DNA of 64,000 nt. It comes from a virus. This document shows positions 41,427-49,460 of this stretch, in pieces. The position numbers were made by a program, and so were the translations under genes. A model generated the notes under the pieces. It had not been told where the DNA came from and made no database searches. It saw nothing but the letters and a program-made list of their open reading frames with translations. Every line of letters starts with the position of its first letter. Within the stretch, counting starts at the first letter, position 1. The stretch covers positions 32,159 through 96,158 of IMG/VR virus record IMGVR_UViG_3300025886_001957; one strand, given 5' to 3'.

Positions 41427-41605
41427 TATAAGTCCATTTTCTGTTCTTGAATCTCCTGTCTACGTGTCGGTATAAGAGATTTTATTTCATTAAGAGTTTG
41501 TCTTGCACGAACCGCACTTACTTTAATACCTTTATCTTCAAATTTTTCACATTCTAAAAGGTAAACCGAAAATAATAATTTTAACTGTTCGTGTGTATCG
41601 CTCAT
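41426..41605 (-). CDS. 59-residue helical protein, possibly histone-like
   Basis: Starts MSDTHEQLKLLFSVYLLECE at ATG 41605, overlapping the HAD gene stop by 4 bases. The segment KFEDKGIKVSAVRARQTLNE resembles small helical histone-like proteins of T4-like marine phages. It may bind DNA; inference from resemblance. Confidence 0.6.
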   Translation of the reverse strand: MSDTHEQLKLLFSVYLLECEKFEDKGIKVSAVRARQTLNEIKSLIPTRRQEIQEQKMDL

Positions 41606-42195
41606 TTTTCTACTAATACTGAATTATATAATTTTTCCCAGTTTGTAAACCTAGGTATCGTATCTCTTTTATTATCTAGCATCTTATTATGTTGATGTGA
41701 AATAAGTACACTGTTTAAGCCATATTTTAATCCTGTATTTGCATTTTCTAATTTGTCTTCAACCCACAGTAGGTTTGTATTTTGATACTTAACTAGTTCG
41801 TCATCCTTATCTGCGCCAACATCAAGAAAAATATATTTTTCAAATGCTGTTTTACCAAATAATCTTTCTGTGTTTTCAATACGTAGTTTGCCAGCCCATG
41901 GACTACGCGATAATGATGTAATCATATGAAACACGTATCCGTGTTCTTCGTGTAGTTTTTTTACATACTTGATTGCATCACGCAGTGGTGGCAACCATCC
42001 AATTCTTGACGACTCATTAAAGTGTTTGATTATTTTTGTTTTTTCATCTTCAGTTATGCTGTATTTTTTAGCCATGTTATACGAAGTTGCATACTCTTGA
42101 TTAATAGTATAACTGTTATCAATCATCCATTCACTAAATGTACGCTCCCAGTCCATGAGCACGCCATCGCAGTCTGTTAGTATTATCTTAGTCAT
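41602..42195 (-). CDS. HAD-family phosphatase
   Basis: The start at 42195 (MTKIILTDCDGVLMDWERTF) follows GAGGATAAC. The nucleophile motif is TDCDGVLMDW; then HMITSLSRS (motif II Ser/Thr) and FLDVGADKDD with LLWVEDKLENA. A 5'(3')-nucleotidase or related role is plausible for a phage; the exact substrate is unknown. Confidence 0.82.
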   Translation of the reverse strand: MTKIILTDCDGVLMDWERTFSEWMIDNSYTINQEYATSYNMAKKYSITEDEKTKIIKHFNESSRIGWLPPLRDAIKYVKKLHEEHGYVFHMITSLSRSPWAGKLRIENTERLFGKTAFEKYIFLDVGADKDDELVKYQNTNLLWVEDKLENANTGLKYGLNSVLISHQHNKMLDNKRDTIPRFTNWEKLYNSVLVEK

Positions 42196-42751
42196 AAATG
42201 TTATCCTCTTCGTCAAAGTCATGATCTCTATAGTTCATGGTTGTTTCATTAAAACATTGATCGTGATATTCTTTTAATGCCGATTTAACTGCATAATAAT
42301 CTTTTGGATCTTTGTACAGTGCCTTTGGCATACTATCACATGCTAGTGTTGTTTTAATTTGATTACAATCAAGACACAGTGTTTGACAGTTACTTGGATC
42401 GTTACTGCCTGCATATTTTTGAGGAACAATATGATCTACTATTAACATACCCCATGCTACTCTATCACGTACTAATTTACTAGTGATTCTTTGTACAACT
42501 GGATGATCCCAAGGATTAAACCCACAAAAATCACAACTACATTTCTTGTTAAAAGTATATTGCCTATCTGTTCTTGCTGGTCCGCCATATTCTCGCATAA
42601 GACCTTGATGTGTTTCGCAAAATCTACTACCGGGTCCTCTGTAACTACTTACTGGCTCGTTGCACCAAGGAAGGAGACACTTGCAACTAGTTTTATTCTT
42701 CTTCTTTGGAAGATCCTTTTGTACTAGTCTTTCAAAAAAATACTTACTCAT
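42188..42751 (-). CDS. HNH endonuclease
   Basis: A 187-residue protein with zinc-binding pairs (CKCLLPWCNEP, FCETHQG, CSCDFCGFNPW) and an HNH motif LIVDHIVPQKYAGSNDPSNC followed by QTLCLDCNQIKT. It may be a free-standing homing endonuclease. The acidic tail (DHDFDEEDNIYD) overlaps the HAD gene start. Confidence 0.85.
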   Translation of the reverse strand: MSKYFFERLVQKDLPKKKNKTSCKCLLPWCNEPVSSYRGPGSRFCETHQGLMREYGGPARTDRQYTFNKKCSCDFCGFNPWDHPVVQRITSKLVRDRVAWGMLIVDHIVPQKYAGSNDPSNCQTLCLDCNQIKTTLACDSMPKALYKDPKDYYAVKSALKEYHDQCFNETTMNYRDHDFDEEDNIYD

Positions 42752-42826
42752 TTTATCTCTCTGCTTATATTTTAATTATACTATGATATGCTATGTATGT
42801 CAAATAATTAAACAAAGTAGGCAGTA

Positions 42827-43306
42827 TTAAACTGCCATTTCTGTTTGTGTTACGTATTCATCAATATATGTATATGCTTCTTGTAAACTAGATTGCTTGG
42901 TCCTGCCAAATCCTAATTCACCATACTGCTCTGTCAAGTGAGAATCTATAAATTGTGTTACATAACAATGATCGTTGCCGTTTGCATCGTATTCCTCATA
43001 CCAACATCCTTCGATCTCTTGTTTGAGTTTGTAACCCTTGTACTCAAAAATATCTTTGGTTGGCTGTGCATCAAGTGGACCTATAGGCATACGTTGCAGT
43101 TCATCTTCATCTTCTGCATCCATTTCAGTAAACTCGTCGTCTTCAAACAGATCATCATTTTCGTCTTCGTCATCATAAGGATCTACATACCTAGTTGATG
43201 TATCTGCCATTGCCATCATGTTGGCAAACAGTACACCACACCCACCAAAGATACAAATCATAAGTATAATCTGTGTTAGGTTAGATAATGTTGTATTCAA
43301 GTCCAT
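42827..43306 (-). CDS. Membrane-anchored acidic protein, 159 aa
   Basis: One membrane segment (LTQIILMICIFGGCGVLFAN, about 10-30), then a strongly acidic linker (DPYDDEDENDDLFEDDEF) and a small C-terminal domain (YKGYKLKQEIEGCWYEEYDA). Overlaps the first of five tiny membrane genes. Unknown function. Confidence 0.65.
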   Translation of the reverse strand: MDLNTTLSNLTQIILMICIFGGCGVLFANMMAMADTSTRYVDPYDDEDENDDLFEDDEFTEMDAEDEDELQRMPIGPLDAQPTKDIFEYKGYKLKQEIEGCWYEEYDANGNDHCYVTQFIDSHLTEQYGELGFGRTKQSSLQEAYTYIDEYVTQTEMAV

Positions 43307-43464
43307 TATACTACTCCTTGTGGTAACAGTTTATAAATTACTGAGCATATGTTTAGTGCAGCAACACCTGATAATACAGCAGCCATGTGCAGTTTATCTT
43401 CTCTAATCATTGCCCATATACTAAGGAATGCAATCCATACATTAAATACCATTACTATTGTCAT
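43306..43464 (-). CDS. Tiny membrane protein, 52 aa
   Basis: Starts MTIVMVFNVWIAFLSIWAMI and has two hydrophobic segments separated by REDKLH. Start at 43464 after AGGAGATACAA; overlaps both neighbours. Unknown function. Confidence 0.6.
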   Translation of the reverse strand: MTIVMVFNVWIAFLSIWAMIREDKLHMAAVLSGVAALNICSVIYKLLPQGVV

Positions 43465-43577
43465 TTGTATCTCCTAAACATATCAAACATCATCCATATT
43501 ATAAATCCTAGTTGTGCTATTAGTGTAAGCACGCCTATGCTTATTACACTAATGGCAAACCATTGTAACATTTCCAT
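43461..43577 (-). CDS. Tiny membrane protein, 38 aa
   Basis: MEMLQWFAISVISIGVLTLI, one membrane segment, ending MFRRYK. Ribosome binding site GGAGACAG. ATGA-type overlap with the next gene. Confidence 0.58.
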   Translation of the reverse strand: MEMLQWFAISVISIGVLTLIAQLGFIIWMMFDMFRRYK

Positions 43578-43663
43578 TATCTGTCTCCTACATCTATACA
43601 CATTGCTACTATAGCAATTACTACAGGAATTGCAACCATTAAGATTATAAGTTCATTAGTCAT
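43577..43663 (-). CDS. Tiny membrane protein, 28 aa
   Basis: MTNELIILMVAIPVVIAIVA, then MCIDVGDR; a single membrane segment. Start after AAAGGATCAATTA. The overlap of start and stop with neighbours supports translation. Confidence 0.5.
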   Translation of the reverse strand: MTNELIILMVAIPVVIAIVAMCIDVGDR

Positions 43664-43766
43664 TTAATTGATCCTTTAATGCAAGTGAACATGCCCAGCA
43701 ACCAAGGCAAAAGCCAAATGCTGTACCCAATGTGGCTCCTACAAGCCACCATAAAAATATAGTCAT
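43656..43766 (-). CDS. Tiny membrane protein, 36 aa
   Basis: MTIFLWWLVGATLGTAFGFC, then LGCWACSLALKDQLND: one Gly/Cys-rich membrane segment. Starts one base from the previous stop (GAGGACTACTAAATG). Confidence 0.55.
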   Translation of the reverse strand: MTIFLWWLVGATLGTAFGFCLGCWACSLALKDQLND

Positions 43767-43946
43767 TTAGTAGTCCTCTTCATCATCTTTTTTGATAAAA
43801 AGTTGATCTGTGTTGTTTGCTATAAACAGCCAAACTAATACGCCATAGCACATTAAGTATCCTGCGAGCGCATCTAGTACAATAAGCCAAATACCAAGTC
43901 CGCCAAAAAATAGTGTAAACACAATCCATAATGGGTTAATTTGCAT
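43767..43946 (-). CDS. Small membrane protein, 59 aa
   Basis: MQINPLWIVFTLFFGGLGIW and two membrane segments (5-25, 27-44), then an acidic tail (IKKDDEEDY). Strong ribosome binding site GGAGAATAAA identical to those of clpP and dnaK. First of the five-gene run. Confidence 0.62.
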   Translation of the reverse strand: MQINPLWIVFTLFFGGLGIWLIVLDALAGYLMCYGVLVWLFIANNTDQLFIKKDDEEDY

Positions 43947-44021
43947 TTTATTCTCCTGCTATGTTAAGTTATAGCAGTGTTATAGCATCCTATGAAAGTA
44001 TTGTCAACCAATATTTTTTTA

Positions 44022-44951
44022 TTATCCAGGATAATTGTATCCTTTTGCTTCTAAAGCCGTTACTGCCCAAGGATAACTCGACAGACCTGTCCAACTACCA
44101 TTGGAACCCCATGCTCGAAGTGCGCCTCCGCGTATATCTAAATGAGTAAATGTATTGTATATTCCTATTGCTGTAAATCCTGCATCAACTGCGGCTTGTA
44201 TGAACTGTTGACGTTGTGCTGTTGTTAGTCCTGTCTGAATAATATCCACAGCATTTGCCTGCATATGTTGACTAGCTTTGGCACCGCCAACACTTTCATT
44301 ATATGCCGGTGATCTATATCCACTAGTAACCTGTAATTGATAACCAACAGCTTGAGATACTGTTTCTAAATTTGAAATCACTTGGGGCTTAACTCTACTG
44401 TCTGTATGAGGAAGCCAGTATATATATTGTCCGTTTTCATTACTTGGTTGTGGACTAGGCACATCGCTTACTGCGTTTGCATCCTGTGCTCCTGATACTC
44501 CATTTGTAGGGCTTGTATTACTATATCTTGCACTACTAATTCCACCGTCGCCATATTCTACCCCTTCTGATGTATCAGGATCTAGTCCTTGTGCTACTTC
44601 AGCATCTCTGCCTTGTAGTATGTCTATTGCATCAGCTTCAGTAATGTTAAGGCTAGAAAATCCCATTGCTATTGCTACTGCATCGGCAACATTTCCTGCT
44701 GCAACATCTCCGCTTCCTGTTGCTGTGTGACCGCATACTGTATTTCCATCACCTTCATTACACACTGCAATACCACCGATAAAAATTTTGGCACTGCCTG
44801 CTACAATATTTTGAGGAAGGTGTGGCGAATCTCCATGTCCAGCAACAACATCATTATGAACAATTACTAGATTGCCGTTGGCATAAACAGTACTTTGACT
44901 TGCTGTTAATCCGCCGCCTGATGTGTCAATGTCTGTGGTAATTCCTGGCAT
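44022..44951 (-). CDS. PAAR-tipped tail spike with M15 peptidase domain
   Basis: A 309-residue protein. The N-terminus MPGITTDIDTSGGG and LPQNIVAGSAKIFIGGIAVC with NTVCGHTATGSG form a PAAR-type spike tip; a Ser/Gly-rich linker follows; the C-terminal domain (about 190-309) is a zinc D-Ala-D-Ala peptidase: VTSGYRSPAYNESVGGAKAS, QHMQANAVDI (His, Asp) and FTHLDIR (His). It probably cuts peptidoglycan cross-links as the tail tip enters. Confidence 0.85.
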   Translation of the reverse strand: MPGITTDIDTSGGGLTASQSTVYANGNLVIVHNDVVAGHGDSPHLPQNIVAGSAKIFIGGIAVCNEGDGNTVCGHTATGSGDVAAGNVADAVAIAMGFSSLNITEADAIDILQGRDAEVAQGLDPDTSEGVEYGDGGISSARYSNTSPTNGVSGAQDANAVSDVPSPQPSNENGQYIYWLPHTDSRVKPQVISNLETVSQAVGYQLQVTSGYRSPAYNESVGGAKASQHMQANAVDIIQTGLTTAQRQQFIQAAVDAGFTAIGIYNTFTHLDIRGGALRAWGSNGSWTGLSSYPWAVTALEAKGYNYPG

Positions 44952-44953
44952 TA

Positions 44954-45241
44954 TTAAGTAACGATTCCTGTTGTTGTGGTGGTATACTGTTTACTTATCT
45001 CCGATTCAGTTTTAGCAACACAACTAACAGAATTAGATTGCAGTACAAATTTTCCAGTTGGCGGCACTGAGAACATAAATGGGGCTAGTGCTAGTGCTTC
45101 GTTTTGAAAAACAAGCACCATTGGTTTACTAACTGTGTATCCTGTTGTATCGTGTGATGTTAAACGTGCAACAATCTCTTCTCCTGAGTTCATTTTAAAC
45201 GACACAATATCGTTATCTTTGTATGGTGTTTCAATAATCAT
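44954..45241 (-). CDS. Sm/SH3-like phage protein, 95 aa
   Basis: Start at 45241 (MIIETPYKDNDIVSFKMNSG) after AAAGGAAAAATA. NDIVSFKMNSGEEIVARL looks like a small beta-barrel (Sm-like) fold. Sits 2 bases before the PAAR gene, so it may help spike assembly; inference. Confidence 0.65.
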   Translation of the reverse strand: MIIETPYKDNDIVSFKMNSGEEIVARLTSHDTTGYTVSKPMVLVFQNEALALAPFMFSVPPTGKFVLQSNSVSCVAKTESEISKQYTTTTTGIVT

Positions 45242-45251
45242 TATTTTTCCT

Positions 45252-45509
45252 TTATGATAATGTATAGCCGGTGCCGTTGTAACCTGTTTCATTAAGATAG
45301 GTTACAAATTTATCGTAGCCGCCAACTTTTGTCCCAATTACTATAATTTGAGGGAATGTCTTTGCATCTGGAAATTTTTCTAAAATTTCTTCTCTTGTAA
45401 AATCAACATCTAGTTGCTTGTACACATAATTTAAATTTCGAGATTCGCACAACTGTTTTGCTTTTTCGCAAAAATTACATCTAGGCTTACCCCAGATTTC
45501 AACAGTCAT
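45252..45509 (-). CDS. Glutaredoxin
   Basis: An 85-residue thioredoxin-fold protein with the redox site GKPRCNFCEKAK, then FPDAKTFPQIIVIG (cis-Pro) and VGGYDKFVTYL. It supplies electrons to ribonucleotide reductase encoded just upstream (4-base overlap with nrdB). Confidence 0.92.
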   Translation of the reverse strand: MTVEIWGKPRCNFCEKAKQLCESRNLNYVYKQLDVDFTREEILEKFPDAKTFPQIIVIGTKVGGYDKFVTYLNETGYNGTGYTLS

Positions 45510-46639
45510 AAATCAAATCCTTTAAATGTATCTGTACCAACATCTTGTTTAATTGCTCCAACTGTATAACTACTAATTTCAGTTTCTTGTGGTGCAACTT
45601 GTACTTCAGAGCCGCTGATCCATTTTTGTGTCCACGGTAATGGATTAGTTTTTACTGAATACGGAGATTTTAAACTTACATTATTCATCCGACGTGTGCA
45701 GATCCATTCAATATAATCACTCAGTAATTGGGCATTAAGTCCTATCATAGATCCGTCTTTGAACAAATATTCAGCCCATTCTTTTTCTTGATCAACTGCA
45801 TCGACAAACATTTGAATACATTCTTCTTCAGTTTCTACTGCAATTCTTGCAAAATCAGGATCATCCTTTTTAAGAAGTTTAAGAAGTAACTGAGTTGAAG
45901 CAAGATGTAAATTTTCGTCACGGGCAATAAGTTTAATAATTTTAGCATTGCCTTCCATCTTCTTTAGTTCAGCAAATGCCCAACTACAGGCAAAGCTTAC
46001 ATAAAATCTTACACCTTCAAGAATATTCACACTCATTAGTGTCAACCAAAGTTTCTTCTTTAATTCGTACAAGTCTACTGTAACATTACGTTCCCCATTG
46101 ATTTGATGTGTACCTTCGCCAAGTAAATTATACCAAGCACTTGACTCAATAAGGTCATCGTAGTATTTTGATATATCGCCGGCACAATCAACAATCTCTG
46201 ATATTTCCATCATTTCGTCGAAGATTATAGACGGGTTTGCATACACATTTTGTATAATATGTGTATATGAACGTGAATGTATTGTTTCACTAAATGTCCA
46301 AGTTTGTATCCAGTTTTCAATTTCTGGAAGACTTACTACTGGACTAAATGCTTCAACTGGGGCACGGCCCTGAACACTATCAAGCAAAATCTGTCTTTTT
46401 AGATTACTTGTAAAAATATGTCTTTCGTGTTCGGTTAATGATTTAAAATCATTAGCATCTTTGTAGATGTCAACTTCTTGTGGTCTCCAAAAAAACCCAA
46501 GTTGTTTATCAGTAAGTTGGTCAATTGATTTGTATTTTAATTTATCATAACGCTGGATAGTTGGTCCACCTGATGGATCAAAAAAAGCAGTTACAGATGT
46601 GTGATCAACACGGTTATTAGTATCAAAAACGCTAACCAT
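45506..46639 (-). CDS. nrdB: Ribonucleotide reductase class I small subunit
   Basis: A 377-residue R2 protein. WTFSETIHSRSYTHI has the Glu and His iron ligands and the radical Tyr; IARDENLHLA has the second Glu-x-x-His. It makes the tyrosyl radical used by NrdA. Ends FKGFDL. Together with nrdA and glutaredoxin it forms a complete dNTP module. Confidence 0.96.
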   Translation of the reverse strand: MVSVFDTNNRVDHTSVTAFFDPSGGPTIQRYDKLKYKSIDQLTDKQLGFFWRPQEVDIYKDANDFKSLTEHERHIFTSNLKRQILLDSVQGRAPVEAFSPVVSLPEIENWIQTWTFSETIHSRSYTHIIQNVYANPSIIFDEMMEISEIVDCAGDISKYYDDLIESSAWYNLLGEGTHQINGERNVTVDLYELKKKLWLTLMSVNILEGVRFYVSFACSWAFAELKKMEGNAKIIKLIARDENLHLASTQLLLKLLKKDDPDFARIAVETEEECIQMFVDAVDQEKEWAEYLFKDGSMIGLNAQLLSDYIEWICTRRMNNVSLKSPYSVKTNPLPWTQKWISGSEVQVAPQETEISSYTVGAIKQDVGTDTFKGFDL

Positions 46640-46700
46640 TTAAATATTCCTTTTTGTAAGTAATTGTTTATATTATATAATATGACTGAACTTATGTCAA

Positions 46701-48995
46701 CTAAATTGTACAGCTTTCGCACTCTTCATCGTCAATAATTGGTGCTTGTTCTGATTCGAGCATAGCTGTTACATCAATTTCGCCTTGGCCGTCATTTGTA
46801 TTAAAGTAATACAACTGTTTGCCGCCATACTTGTAAAACATAAGCATATGTTGTAGCATTGTACTCATTGGTATTTTATCATCATCATAAAATTTTGGAT
46901 TATAAGATGTATTGACTGAAATACCCTGATCAATATACTTTTGTAATACTGCCATTATTTTTAAATATCCTTCAGGTGATTCATGATCCCAAAGTAAATC
47001 ATACCTGTTTTTTAATTTTTTATATTCAGGGACAACTTGTTTTAATACTCCATGTTTACTTTGTTTTACAGAAATATATGCCCTTGGAGGTTCAATGCCG
47101 TTGGTTGCATTTGCAATTTGTGCAGAAGTTTCAGCTGGCATTAGTGCCATTAGTGTACTATTTCGTATACCATGTTCTTTTAACTGTTCACGTAACTTAT
47201 TCCAGTCCATGCGCTCTACATGCGGAATTAAGTCATCTAGATCTTTTTTGTAAGTTTGATTAGGTGTAATTCCGTGACCATATTTTGTTTCAAGATTGCC
47301 TGATGGCGCACCTTGTTCAATAGCCAAATCAGCACTTGCTTTAATTAGATAGTAACTCCATGCTTCGGCCCATTCATCTACTAAGCACAAACCACTAGCA
47401 TCAATGTTTTGATAAGTTAAATTATTCTTAGCCAACCAGTATGCAAAGTTAATAATGCCAACGCCAAGTGGCCGCCTTTTTTCTGTACTATTTTTAGCTG
47501 CTAACACAGGATAATCTTGATAATTTAAAAGTGCATCTAAACCTCTAACAGCTAGTGTACACACACTTTCAAAATCTTCAACTACTTTGATATTTCCCCA
47601 GTTTATTGCACTAAGAGTGCAAAGGCTTATTTCACCATCAGGATCGTTCAAGTGTGTTAGCGGAGTAGTAGGTAAATCAATTTCAGCACAAAGATTTGAT
47701 TGTCGTATAGGTGCTAATTCTGGAATAAATGATCCGTGATCATTTGCATTATCAACATTTTGTAAATATATTCTACCAGTACTTTTACGTTCTTCCATAA
47801 AATTACTGAACAATTCGCTAGCTCTAACTGTTTTCTTACGTAACGATGTATTAGCTTCTGCTTTTATATATAATTCACGAAATTTATCTTGATCAGCAAA
47901 AAATGCATCGTATAATCCTGGAACATCCTTTGGTGAGAATAATGTAATATCGCCGCCAGTAACTAATCTTTCATACATTAATTTATTAAACTGCACACCA
48001 TAGTCCATGTGACGTACACGATTTTCTTCGGTACCTTTATTATTTTTTAACACTAACAAGTCTTCAACTTCAAGATGCCATGCTGGATAATAAATTGTTG
48101 CAGCGCCGCCGCGTACACCACCTTGACTACAACTTTTAACTGCTGATTGAAACATTTTATAAAAAGGTATAATACCTGTGTGATATGCATCTCCGTTACG
48201 TACAGGCGAACCAATAGCACGTATTTTGCCGCCGCCAATACCAATACCAGCTTTTTGACTTACATATTTGACTACTGCACTGGTTGTGGCATTAATACTA
48301 TCTAAACTGTCATCTGATTCAATAAGAACACAGCTTGAAAATTGTCTTTGTGGAGTACGTACACCTGCCATAACCGGAGTCGGTAAACTAATATCATGAT
48401 TACTAATAGCATCATAATAATCTTTAATCCATTTTAGTCTTGTTTCTTTAGGGTAATTATGAAAGAGGGTTGCAGCAATAAGAATATAACACATTTGAGG
48501 AGTTTCAAATATTTGATTAGTAACTCTGTTTTGTACCAGGTATTTTCCTCTTAGTTGTTCCATTGCAACATAGGTTAATGATTCGTCACGTTTATGATTT
48601 ACAAAAGAATTAATTTTAGTCCATTCTTCATCGTCATAGTAGTTAATTAATTCTGTATCATAAAAGCCTAATTTTGTATTTTTTTCAACCAACTGTTTAA
48701 CAGTAAATTCATTGTATCCATTATACACTTCTTTACGTAGTGCATAGTTTATTAATCTGCCGCCAACATATTGATAGTTTGGTGTTTCGTCTGTGATAAG
48801 ATCTGCTGCTGCTTTAATAAGTGTTTCTTGAATTTCGCTTGTTTTCATTCCGTTGTAAAATTGAATTTGACTTTTTATTTCTACTTCGCTTGGGCTAACT
48901 CCTGTAATTCCTTCACATGCATAAAATACAACTTTGTGTAATTTCTCAATGTCGAGTGGTTCTTTTTTGCCGTTTCGCTTAGTAACTTGAATCAT
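46701..48995 (-). CDS. nrdA: Ribonucleotide reductase class I large subunit
   Basis: A 764-residue R1 protein: N-terminal ATP-cone (VTKRNGKKEPLDIEKLHKVV), NLCAEIDLP with the catalytic Cys region, SLCTLSAINWG with the second, MPAETSAQIANATNGIEPPR, and the redox-active tail ECESCTI. It reduces ribonucleoside diphosphates. Late box 30 bases upstream. Confidence 0.97.
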   Translation of the reverse strand: MIQVTKRNGKKEPLDIEKLHKVVFYACEGITGVSPSEVEIKSQIQFYNGMKTSEIQETLIKAAADLITDETPNYQYVGGRLINYALRKEVYNGYNEFTVKQLVEKNTKLGFYDTELINYYDDEEWTKINSFVNHKRDESLTYVAMEQLRGKYLVQNRVTNQIFETPQMCYILIAATLFHNYPKETRLKWIKDYYDAISNHDISLPTPVMAGVRTPQRQFSSCVLIESDDSLDSINATTSAVVKYVSQKAGIGIGGGKIRAIGSPVRNGDAYHTGIIPFYKMFQSAVKSCSQGGVRGGAATIYYPAWHLEVEDLLVLKNNKGTEENRVRHMDYGVQFNKLMYERLVTGGDITLFSPKDVPGLYDAFFADQDKFRELYIKAEANTSLRKKTVRASELFSNFMEERKSTGRIYLQNVDNANDHGSFIPELAPIRQSNLCAEIDLPTTPLTHLNDPDGEISLCTLSAINWGNIKVVEDFESVCTLAVRGLDALLNYQDYPVLAAKNSTEKRRPLGVGIINFAYWLAKNNLTYQNIDASGLCLVDEWAEAWSYYLIKASADLAIEQGAPSGNLETKYGHGITPNQTYKKDLDDLIPHVERMDWNKLREQLKEHGIRNSTLMALMPAETSAQIANATNGIEPPRAYISVKQSKHGVLKQVVPEYKKLKNRYDLLWDHESPEGYLKIMAVLQKYIDQGISVNTSYNPKFYDDDKIPMSTMLQHMLMFYKYGGKQLYYFNTNDGQGEIDVTAMLESEQAPIIDDEECESCTI

Positions 48996-49025
48996 CTTTA
49001 TACCTTTCTAATCCATAATGACGAA

Positions 49026-49033
49026 TATTTATT
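49026..49033 (-). promoter_or_regulatory. Late-type box AATAAATA before nrdA
   Basis: AATAAATA overlaps the stop codon of the 49032 gene, upstream of nrdA. RNR is usually early in T4, so this match may be chance. Confidence 0.35.
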
Positions 49034-49457
49034 ACATACATGGTAATGTATATTTTTTTTCGATTATTAAGTCAGATGAAATCTGACTACTGTTAATGAC
49101 TGTATTATTTTCGTAATTTAAAATATCATCATTAACATATAAAAGGTATGTTAACTCTGACTTTTCGATGTTAGTACATATATGTATCTCAAAAGTATCA
49201 TTACAAAACCTATCAGTTAATTGTAATGTATAACCTATAAATAAGATAATTGCAAAATTACAAAATTCATTTTCAAGAATCATTGTCCATGGATCTGTCC
49301 ATGTACTTTTATCATATGGATCAACTTGTATACTAACTAGTGGTATTTGTCTAAATTCTTCTAAAATATCATTAAATGGCGTTTTTGATGTTTCTAATCC
49401 TTTTCTAAAATTTACCCATTCTTTTAGTCTAAATTGATAAGTGTTATTAACAAACAT
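49032..49457 (-). CDS. Hypothetical protein, 141 aa
   Basis: Starts MFVNNTYQFRLKEWVNFRKG; DPYDKSTWTDPWTMILENEF looks like a conserved part of a tail-associated phage protein. It is 3 bases from the tail-spike gene, so may be its partner or chaperone. Not recognised with certainty. Confidence 0.65.
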   Translation of the reverse strand: MFVNNTYQFRLKEWVNFRKGLETSKTPFNDILEEFRQIPLVSIQVDPYDKSTWTDPWTMILENEFCNFAIILFIGYTLQLTDRFCNDTFEIHICTNIEKSELTYLLYVNDDILNYENNTVINSSQISSDLIIEKKYTLPCM

Positions 49458-49460
49458 TCA

